Of a DNA stretch of 64,000 nucleotides, positions 58,026 through 64,000 are shown one piece after another. How positions within the stretch are numbered: position 1 is the first letter of the stretch; each line of letters opens with the position of its first letter. The DNA comes from Afipia sp. Root123D2 (GTDB lineage Bacteria; Pseudomonadota; Alphaproteobacteria; Rhizobiales; Xanthobacteraceae). A program made the position numbers and the translations under genes. The stretch is from positions 690,001-754,000 of the forward strand of contig NZ_LMDP01000003.1 of the NCBI RefSeq assembly GCF_001425835.1, given 5' to 3'. Under the pieces are notes generated by a model that worked only from the letters and a program-made list of their open reading frames with translations, ran no database searches and had not been told where the DNA came from.

Positions 58026-59324
58026 ATGATTGCTGCCCGCGCATCTTCCGGACCGATGGCGAGACGCGGATGGATCGCGGCCTCCATCGTGATCGCCACC
58101 CTTTTCACGCTCGCCGCGACCGGCAGCGCCCTGCGCAAGCCGGTCACCCAGGGCTTCGACGAAGTCGCGCACCTGTCCTATGCCGCCACCCTGCAAGCCT
58201 CGCCCTGGCCGTTCTGGCCCGGTTTCGCGCGGATGCATTTGATCGATCCGGCGACTTTCGAATTCACGGCGGAACAAAATTACCTCAATCATCCGCCGTT
58301 CTATTACGCGGTGGTGGCCGCGATCGCGCCGGCCATCGCCGGGCATCCCTCCGCGCTGATGCCAGCCCGTTTGATCAATGTCGCGATGGCGCTGGCCGGC
58401 GTGATCGCCTTGCTGGTGCTCGGACGGCGCATGCGGCTCGCTCCGCTCGAATTCTACGCTTTCGCCGTGATGATCGCGACAGTCCCGGTGCTGTCTCCAC
58501 TCGCGGGCGCGGTGAACAACGACAATCTGTGCATCGCAACCGGCGCGATCGGCATGCTTGGCCTTTACGATTACGCGCGGACGCGCGCGACCGTGCCGCT
58601 GCTTCTCGCCTGCGCCGGCATGATCGTCGCCAGTGCCGCGAAACTCACCGGACTGCTGCTTGTCGGCACGACGTTCGCGCTGACCATGGCCATGATCGCG
58701 TGCGATCACCCGGCACATCGCCGCCACCTCGTCATCGCGCTCGCCGGCCTGATGATCGCCGCCGCGCCCTATCTGGTTTTTCTCGCGCAATACGGCAGTC
58801 CGGCGCCCGACACCGCGGCCCAGGCCGAGATGGTGCGCAGCTCCGCACGCGCCGCCGGCTGGGCCGATCAGCCGCGGCTGACGTTGCCCGCCTATATCGC
58901 GTTCTTCCTCAAAACGATGCTGCTGGAATGGATGCCGACGCTTCGCCCGCGCGGCGCGTTGCACTACGTGCTCCTGATCTGCCCGGCGATCGTGATGCTG
59001 ACGTCGCTCGCCGGAACGGCCCTGTCGCTGCGCGCCGTCGTCCGGCGGGAATCCACGCCGGCCGATCTCGTCATTGCCGCCGGGGCGCTGGCGACGGCAC
59101 TGACGCTCGCAGCCCACATCATGTTCAGCTACCAGCGTCATGTGCAGACAGGCTGGTTGATGGACGCCTATCCGCGCTATTATCTGCCGCTGCTTGCGCT
59201 TCTGCCGATGGCGGCGCTGAGATTCGCGTCCGCGATCAGGACCGACCGTGCGCGGCCCGCCCTGCTGGCGCTGCTGATCGCATCGCCGATGATTTTTCAG
59301 GCTTTCGGCGAGCCGCCGGGCTAG
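58026..59324 (+). CDS. Polytopic membrane protein, GT-C glycosyltransferase-like
   Basis: The 432-residue product has about ten hydrophobic segments and no cytoplasmic domain. After the first helix comes a loop QGFDEVAHLSYAATLQ with the Asp-Glu pair typical of GT-C enzymes that use lipid-linked sugars. LNHPPFYYAVVAA and GAVNNDNLCIATGAIG also recall the ArnT/DUF2142 type. The donor and acceptor are unknown and the family call is tentative. It is divergent from dnaK across 268 bp and followed by a secreted protein gene. Confidence 0.6.
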   Translation: MIAARASSGPMARRGWIAASIVIATLFTLAATGSALRKPVTQGFDEVAHLSYAATLQASPWPFWPGFARMHLIDPATFEFTAEQNYLNHPPFYYAVVAAIAPAIAGHPSALMPARLINVAMALAGVIALLVLGRRMRLAPLEFYAFAVMIATVPVLSPLAGAVNNDNLCIATGAIGMLGLYDYARTRATVPLLLACAGMIVASAAKLTGLLLVGTTFALTMAMIACDHPAHRRHLVIALAGLMIAAAPYLVFLAQYGSPAPDTAAQAEMVRSSARAAGWADQPRLTLPAYIAFFLKTMLLEWMPTLRPRGALHYVLLICPAIVMLTSLAGTALSLRAVVRRESTPADLVIAAGALATALTLAAHIMFSYQRHVQTGWLMDAYPRYYLPLLALLPMAALRFASAIRTDRARPALLALLIASPMIFQAFGEPPG

Positions 59325-59432
59325 CACCGACCGCGCCCATCCCATAAACTTGATCGCCGGGGTTTGAACGGGATGCGGGGCAGGGCCATATCCGACCATT
59401 GAACGGCCTTATTGAGACAGCAATCAGGTTTC

Positions 59433-60404
59433 ATGAAATACATTCTCCGATTCCGCGCCGCCGCAGCGATTGGTCTTGCCGTGATCCTCCTTGCCTCGAT
59501 CACGCTCGCCGTTCCCGCCCGCGCCGCCGATCCGGTCTATCCGCCGGGATTGCACGTCGGTCTGGTCCCGATCGACGGGCTGACCGCCGCCACCCAGTTC
59601 ACCGGCTTCGAGACCGCCGACCAGAAAGTCAAAATCGGCGTGACGGAAATTCCCGAGGGCGCATTCGATGCCGTCGATGCCGCGTTCAAAAGCGGCAATT
59701 CGATGCCGCACGGCTCGATCAAGCCCGAGGAATTCCAGACCGCCGCCGGCAAGTCCTACCTGACCAGCGAAAGCGGCAAGGACAAGGACGGCACCCAGGT
59801 GCAGAACTATTCCCTGATCCTGCCGGGCAACAAATTCTCCGGCTACGTCATTGCCCAAGTGGCCGACGGCGCCGACAAGAAATTCACCGCAGAGGCGATC
59901 CGCACGATGCTGGCCACCACCACGCTACGCGCGCAGGTGCCGGTCAAGGAACAACTCGACCTGCTCGCCTTCAACATCACCGACCTCGCCGATTTCAAAA
60001 CCGTCCGCACGCTGGCGCCGCGTTCGGCGGTGCTGCTGACCGACGGCGATGAAAACACCACCCTCGACGGCGCGCCCTACATGGTGATCGGATTGATGCC
60101 GAGCGGCCCGGCGCAGCCCGAGGATCGCGACCGGTTCGCGCGCCAGTCGGCGGCGTCGATTCCCGGCATGCGCGAGGCCCGCATCACCTCCAGCGAAGCG
60201 ATGCGCATCGACGGTTCGCCCGGATACGAGACGCGGATCGACGCCGTCAGCGGCAAGAACGATACGCCGGTGACGATCGTGCAATGGCTGCGGTTCGGCT
60301 CCGGCAGCACATCGCTGCGGATCATCGCCAGCGCCACGCGCACCGAATGGCCGAAGGCGTTTCCGCGCTTCCGCCAGGTGCGCGACGGCATCCAGCCGCG
60401 CTAG
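59433..60404 (+). CDS. Secreted protein of unknown function
   Basis: The 323-residue product has a clear signal peptide (RFRAAAAIGLAVILLASITL..ARAA, cut near residue 32). The mature part begins DPVYPPGLHVGLVPIDGLTA and is a soluble alpha/beta sequence without Cys pairs or known catalytic motifs. I recognise it only as a conserved hypothetical of Bradyrhizobium relatives. The start is the second in-frame Met (an ATG seven codons upstream lacks the signal pattern). It faces grpE across a bidirectional terminator. Confidence 0.75.
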   Translation: MKYILRFRAAAAIGLAVILLASITLAVPARAADPVYPPGLHVGLVPIDGLTAATQFTGFETADQKVKIGVTEIPEGAFDAVDAAFKSGNSMPHGSIKPEEFQTAAGKSYLTSESGKDKDGTQVQNYSLILPGNKFSGYVIAQVADGADKKFTAEAIRTMLATTTLRAQVPVKEQLDLLAFNITDLADFKTVRTLAPRSAVLLTDGDENTTLDGAPYMVIGLMPSGPAQPEDRDRFARQSAASIPGMREARITSSEAMRIDGSPGYETRIDAVSGKNDTPVTIVQWLRFGSGSTSLRIIASATRTEWPKAFPRFRQVRDGIQPR

Positions 60405-60432
60405 GCAAGGGCTTCGAAACAAGGCCACAATG

Positions 60433-60470
60433 AAAACCGCCGCGGCAGGATCTGCCGCGGCGGTTTCTTT
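60433..60470. terminator. Bidirectional intrinsic terminator
   Basis: AAACCGCCGCGGCAG and CTGCCGCGGCGGTTT make a 15-bp perfect stem with loop GAT, with A-rich and T-rich flanks (TTTCTTT on the plus strand, GGTTTTC on the minus). It separates the secreted-protein gene from convergent grpE. Confidence 0.9.
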
Positions 60471-60506
60471 ACTCATCATTCAGCTACGCGGGCGCGCAAA
60501 AAAATC

Positions 60507-61118
60507 TCAGACAGTCTTGTCCTGCGACGGTGGCGCCTTGGCGCCGCCCTTGGAGACACCCACCAGCGCCGGACGCAAGATCCGATCGCCGATCATGTAG
60601 CCGGCTTGCACGACCTGCACGACGGTTCCCGCCGGCACCGAGGCATCGGGGATTTCAAACATCGCCTGCTGCAGGTTCGGGTCGAACTTCTCGCCGACCG
60701 GATCGAACTTGCGCACGCCGTTCTTCTCCAGCGTGTTGTGCAGCGAACGCTCGGTCAGCTCGACGCCTTCGATCAAACCCATCAGTCCGGCGTCGGCGGA
60801 GGCCTTCGCCTCGGCGGGCACGGCATCGAGCGCGCGCTGCAGATTGTCGGCGATGTCGAGAATGTCACGGGCAAACCCGGCGATACCGTAGGTGCGCGCA
60901 TCGGCAACTTCACGCTGCGTGCGCTTGCGGAGATTCTCCATCTCGGCCAGCGTGCGCAGCATCTTGTCCTTCGCCTCGGCGGCTTCCTTGACGAGTTGCT
61001 CGTTCGGATCGACGACCGGTTCGGGATCGTCCGGCATGATGTAGGGCTTCGACACCTTGGGCTCGGTGTCCTGCACCGGCTTGTCCAAGTTGTCTTTTTG
61101 TCCGTTGGTTTCGGCCAT
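60507..61118 (-). CDS. grpE: Nucleotide exchange factor GrpE
   Basis: GrpE releases ADP from DnaK. The 203-residue product has an N-terminal acidic disordered region and a long coiled-coil (residues about 40-100, [20 protein letters not shown]). The C-terminal beta domain contains [20 protein letters not shown] and [20 protein letters not shown]. It lies 107 bp after hrcA. A candidate RpoH box in that gap suggests its own heat-shock promoter. Confidence 0.97.
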   Translation of the reverse strand: MAETNGQKDNLDKPVQDTEPKVSKPYIMPDDPEPVVDPNEQLVKEAAEAKDKMLRTLAEMENLRKRTQREVADARTYGIAGFARDILDIADNLQRALDAVPAEAKASADAGLMGLIEGVELTERSLHNTLEKNGVRKFDPVGEKFDPNLQQAMFEIPDASVPAGTVVQVVQAGYMIGDRILRPALVGVSKGGAKAPPSQDKTV

Positions 61119-61158
61119 TTACGCTACGTCCATCATGTTGGAAAAACTCTTTGCTGGC

Positions 61159-61187
61159 ATATCGTTGTTTGGAGCCGAAAAATCAAG
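61159..61187 (-). promoter_or_regulatory. Candidate RpoH promoter of grpE
   Basis: On the minus strand, CTTG (61187-61184) is followed after 17 nt by AACGATAT (61166-61159). CTTG and ATAT have the same spacing as in the hsp20 promoter. The leader would be about 34 nt. The -10 is weaker than in the hsp20 and dnaK boxes. Confidence 0.42.
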
Positions 61188-61225
61188 CGCGGAGACGTCT
61201 GTTTCGGGCCGGATGGCCGCCTGCC

Positions 61226-62317
61226 TCATTTGCCGAGCATCTGGCTGACGATGCGCGCGGCATAATCCACCATCGGAATCACCCGCGCGTAGTTCAGCCG
61301 CGTCGGCCCGATCACGCCGAGCACGCCGACGATCTGCCCCGCGCCGTCGCGATAGGGGGAGATGATCGTCGATGAGCCCGACAGCGAAAACAGCTTGTTT
61401 TCCGAGCCGATGAAAATGCGCACGCCGTCTGCGCGCTCGGCGCGGCCGAGCAGATCGACGACGCCCTTCTTGGTTTCGAGATCGTCGAACAACAGCCGCA
61501 CGCGTTCGAGATCTTCCATGGCGTGAAGATCCTCGAGCAGATTGGCGTGACCGCGCACGATCAGCTGGCGGTCTTCGCTGCCGCCGCCGGACCAGCTCGC
61601 GATGCCGGCCTCGATCACCTTCTGCGTCAACTGATCGAGTTCGGTCCGGCTCTGCGTCAGCGCGGCTTCGAGATCGTCGCGCGCTTCCGCCAGCGTGTGG
61701 CCGCGAATGCGCGCGTTGAGAAAATTCGAGGCTTCGGTCAGCGCCGATGCCGGAACACCGGGCGGCAACGGCAGCACGCGGTTTTCCACCTGACCGTCTT
61801 CGGCCACCAGCACCACCAGCGCCTGCTCCGGCTCAAGGCGGACGAATTCGATATGCTTGAGCCGCGCGTTCGATTTCGCGGTCAGCACCACGGCGGCCGC
61901 GCGCGTCAATCCCGACAGCCGCGTCAGCGCTTCGCTCAACGCCGCTTCGACCGACTGCGCCTTGCCGACAGACGCAAGCTGGGCCTGGATCGATTGCCGC
62001 TCGGCTTCGGTCAGGTCGCCGACCTGCATCAGCGCATCGACGAAAAACCGCAAACCAAGTTCCGTCGGCAACCGGCCCGCGGAGGTGTGCGGCGCATAGA
62101 TCAGCCCGAGCTGTTCCAGATCGGACATCACATTGCGCACCGACGCCGGCGACAGCGGCACGGTGATCAGCCGCGAGATGTTGCGCGAGCCGGCCGGCTC
62201 GCCGGTCGCGAGATAATTCTCGACAATTTGCCTGAAAATATCGCGCGAGCGTTCGTTGAGCTGGGCGAGCCCGGCTTTTGCGGTCAACAGATTTCCGATC
62301 GGATCGTGATGAGCCAA
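61226..62317 (-). CDS. hrcA: Heat-inducible transcription repressor HrcA
   Basis: HrcA represses CIRCE-bearing heat-shock genes, mainly groESL, in alphaproteobacteria. The 363-residue product has an N-terminal winged helix ([40 protein letters not shown]) and a GAF-like core with SIQAQLAS. The C-terminal domain contains [20 protein letters not shown]. No CIRCE (TTAGCACTC-N9-GAGTGCTAA) was seen in this window. It is divergent from rph across 163 bp. Confidence 0.96.
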   Translation of the reverse strand: MAHHDPIGNLLTAKAGLAQLNERSRDIFRQIVENYLATGEPAGSRNISRLITVPLSPASVRNVMSDLEQLGLIYAPHTSAGRLPTELGLRFFVDALMQVGDLTEAERQSIQAQLASVGKAQSVEAALSEALTRLSGLTRAAAVVLTAKSNARLKHIEFVRLEPEQALVVLVAEDGQVENRVLPLPPGVPASALTEASNFLNARIRGHTLAEARDDLEAALTQSRTELDQLTQKVIEAGIASWSGGGSEDRQLIVRGHANLLEDLHAMEDLERVRLLFDDLETKKGVVDLLGRAERADGVRIFIGSENKLFSLSGSSTIISPYRDGAGQIVGVLGVIGPTRLNYARVIPMVDYAARIVSQMLGK

Positions 62318-62480
62318 GTCTTGCTCCTTAGAAGGCCAATTTGTCCATCGCGCGGGCCAATGACAAGCCGCATTGCGGATTTGGGTTACCTGAATGGCCG
62401 CGACAGCCCTTGCCGCAGCACCCGGCCACCCCTAAAAGCACCGCAAGATCGACATTTCCCTGATTTTCCGGAGGAACCCC

Positions 62481-63197
62481 ATGCGGCCAAGCCGTCGCGC
62501 GCCTGACGAACTGCGCGCCATTTCACTCGAGCGCGGCGTGGTCAAATACGCCGAAGGTTCCTGCATGGTGAAATTCGGCGACACCCATGTGCTGGTGACC
62601 GCGACTCTCGAGGAGCGGCTGCCGCCGTGGCTCAAGGGTCAGGGCCGCGGCTGGGTCACCGCCGAATACGGCATGTTGCCGCGCGCGACCCACGAGCGGA
62701 TGCGCCGCGAAGCCTCGGCCGGCAAGCAGAGCGGCCGCACCGTCGAGATCCAGCGCCTGATCGGCCGCTCGCTGCGCACCACCGTCGATCTGGTGGCGCT
62801 CGGCGAACGCCAGATCACCGTCGACTGCGACGTGATCCAGGCCGACGGCGGCACCCGCACCGCCTCGATCACCGGCGCATGGGTTGCGCTGGCCGATTGC
62901 CTCGCGTGGATGAAGGCCCGCAACATGCTTAAGAGCGACAAGGTGTTGCGCGACAACGTCGCCGCGATTTCATGCGGCATCTACAACGGCACCCCGGTGC
63001 TCGATCTCGACTACGCGGAAGATTCCGAAGCGGAGACCGACGCGAACTTTGTGATGACCGGCGACGGCCGCATCATCGAGGTGCAGGGCACCGCGGAAAA
63101 AACGCCGTTCACGCAGGACGAATTTCTGGCGCTGATGGCGCTGGCGAAACAGGGCGTCGGCCGTCTGGTCGAGTTGCAGAAACTGGCGATGGCGTGA
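62481..63197 (+). CDS. rph: Ribonuclease PH
   Basis: RNase PH is a phosphorolytic 3'-5' exoribonuclease that matures tRNA 3' ends. The 238-residue product begins [20 protein letters not shown], and contains [20 protein letters not shown] and [27 protein letters not shown] precedes the ATG. It starts the rph-rdgB-hemW run that is common in Rhizobiales. Confidence 0.98.
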   Translation: MRPSRRAPDELRAISLERGVVKYAEGSCMVKFGDTHVLVTATLEERLPPWLKGQGRGWVTAEYGMLPRATHERMRREASAGKQSGRTVEIQRLIGRSLRTTVDLVALGERQITVDCDVIQADGGTRTASITGAWVALADCLAWMKARNMLKSDKVLRDNVAAISCGIYNGTPVLDLDYAEDSEAETDANFVMTGDGRIIEVQGTAEKTPFTQDEFLALMALAKQGVGRLVELQKLAMA

Positions 63198-63240
63198 ATT
63201 CGCCCTCGTCATCATCGGACATCACGGATAGCTTTCGACA

Positions 63241-63882
63241 ATGAGCGCGCACCGCCGAATCACAGGCCGCCTCGTGATCGCGACCCACAATCCCGGCAAG
63301 CTCGTCGAGATGCGCGAACTTCTTGCGCCCTATGGCATCGAGGCGATCTCGGCGGGCGAACTGAATCTGTCCGAACCGGACGAAACCGGCACGACGTTTG
63401 AAGCCAACGCCCGGATCAAGGCCGTCGCCGCCGCCAACGCCGCGCAACTGCCGGCATTCGCCGACGATTCCGGTCTGGTGGTCGATGCGCTCGACGGACA
63501 GCCCGGCATCTATTCGGCGCGCTGGGCCGGACCGACGAAGGATTTCGCTGCGGCGATGAAGCAGCTCGAGCGCCTGCTGCAGGAGCGTGGCGCCACAGAG
63601 CCCGCGCAGCGCAAAGCGCATTTCGTCTCGGCGTTGTGTGTGGCGTGGCCCGACGGCCATTGCGACGAGGTCGAGGCGCGCGTCGACGGCACGCTGGTAT
63701 GGCCGCCGCGCGGCACCGCAGGCTTCGGCTACGACCCGGCGTTCCTGCCGGACGGTCACACGCGAACTTTCGGCGAGATGACCAGCATCGAGAAGCACGG
63801 GCTGCCGCCGCTCGGTCTCGGCCTGTCGCATCGCGCGAAAGCCTTCGTGAAACTCGCGGAGATCTGCCTTGACCGCGATTGA
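63241..63882 (+). CDS. rdgB: RdgB/HAM1 non-canonical purine NTP pyrophosphatase
   Basis: RdgB hydrolyses dITP, XTP and related damaged purine nucleotides. The 213-residue product has VIATHNPGKLVEMRELL, FADDSGLVVDALDGQPGIYS (catalytic acidic residues) and GFGYDPAFLPDGHTRTFGEM. It lies 43 bp after rph. Its stop overlaps the apparent TTG start of hemW by 14 bp. Confidence 0.97.
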   Translation: MSAHRRITGRLVIATHNPGKLVEMRELLAPYGIEAISAGELNLSEPDETGTTFEANARIKAVAAANAAQLPAFADDSGLVVDALDGQPGIYSARWAGPTKDFAAAMKQLERLLQERGATEPAQRKAHFVSALCVAWPDGHCDEVEARVDGTLVWPPRGTAGFGYDPAFLPDGHTRTFGEMTSIEKHGLPPLGLGLSHRAKAFVKLAEICLDRD

Positions 63883-64000
63883 TCACAAGGAAGCCTTCGG
63901 CGTTTACGTGCACTGGCCGTTCTGCCTGTCGAAGTGCCCGTATTGCGATTTCAACAGCCACGTCCGTCACGCGCCGATCGACGAGGAGCGTTACGCCCGC
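63869..64000 (+). CDS. hemW: Heme chaperone HemW (5' part; continues past the window)
   Basis: HemW is a radical-SAM-type heme chaperone related to HemN. The visible 44 codons read FGVYVHWPFCLSKCPYCDFN, with the CX3CX2C cluster motif. The start is uncertain: TTG at 63869 gives an N-terminus of about ten residues before the conserved FGVYVHWPFC and overlaps rdgB by 14 bp. GTG at 63908 is too far inside the domain. The rest of the gene is outside the window. Confidence 0.88.
   Translation, partial: MTAIDHKEAFGVYVHWPFCLSKCPYCDFNSHVRHAPIDEERYAR

Noticed and set aside
62318..62480. Searched for CIRCE near hrcA, grpE, dnaK and hsp20
   Set aside because: No TTAGCACTC-N9-GAGTGCTAA or close variant was found in these upstream regions.

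Overview
This 64 kb window is a stretch of core chromosome from an alphaproteobacterium. It is G+C-rich, and several features point to the Bradyrhizobium/Rhodopseudomonas/Afipia/Nitrobacter group (Nitrobacteraceae). These are the gene orders aroA-cmk-rpsA-sppA-ihfB-lapA-trpFBA-accD-folC and lptC-lptA-lptB-rpoN-hpf-ptsN, an hsp20-DUF1150 pair with a ROSE-like RNA thermometer, a TIGR02300 protein beside tRNA-Ala, and an IF3 that begins at an AUU codon. The genus cannot be fixed from the sequence alone. I see no insertion sequence, prophage, CRISPR array, toxin-antitoxin pair or defence island.

Layout. 1-2.6 kb: 3' part of addA (recombinational repair) and trxA with a terminator. 2.7-14.2 kb, minus strand: aroA and cmk (4-bp overlap), rpsA, sppA, ihfB, a LapA-domain protein, trpF-trpB-trpA, accD and folC, with several ATGA overlaps. 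14.4-16.3 kb: a TIGR02300 acidic protein, tRNA-Ala(GGC) and a class III CoA-transferase. 16.6-20.9 kb: a complete ugpBAEC glycerol-3-phosphate ABC transporter operon. 21.0-21.8 kb: hsp20 and a DUF1150 protein under a candidate RpoH promoter and ROSE element. 21.9-27.7 kb, minus strand: LPS export (lptC, lptA, lptB), rpoN, hibernation factor and ptsN. 27.9-30.3 kb: short RNase D, a NYN-LOTUS protein, a small secreted DUF930 protein and tRNA-Leu(CAG).

30.4-36.4 kb: an NDUFA9-like protein, uppP, a GST-fold protein resembling FzlA, queG, an NTF2-like protein, an alpha/beta hydrolase and infC (AUU start, strong terminator). 36.7-41.8 kb: an isoprenylcysteine-methyltransferase-like membrane protein, rpmI-rplT and pheS-pheT, with structured leaders before rpmI and pheS. 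41.8-50.6 kb: a Dph6-like ATPase, a Tat-exported amine oxidase, a YiiX-like cysteine hydrolase, a 699-residue RTX protein with a glycoside-hydrolase domain, an EI24/CysZ-type membrane protein, nth, a DUF2244 protein and an AraC-HTH/MGMT fusion.

50.6-64 kb: gpmA, dapB, a DUF1330 protein, pyrF, an FMN reductase and a phospholipid-methyltransferase-like protein. These are followed by dnaJ-dnaK, a polytopic GT-C-like membrane protein, a secreted protein of unknown function, grpE, hrcA, rph, rdgB and the start of hemW.

The most interesting material is regulatory RNA and promoter structure rather than new gene content. It includes the hsp20 thermometer, CTTG-N17-(C)ATAT boxes shared by hsp20, dnaK and grpE, mutually exclusive hairpins in front of pheST, and a hairpin in front of rpmI-rplT. 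The most distinctive protein is the RTX glycoside hydrolase.
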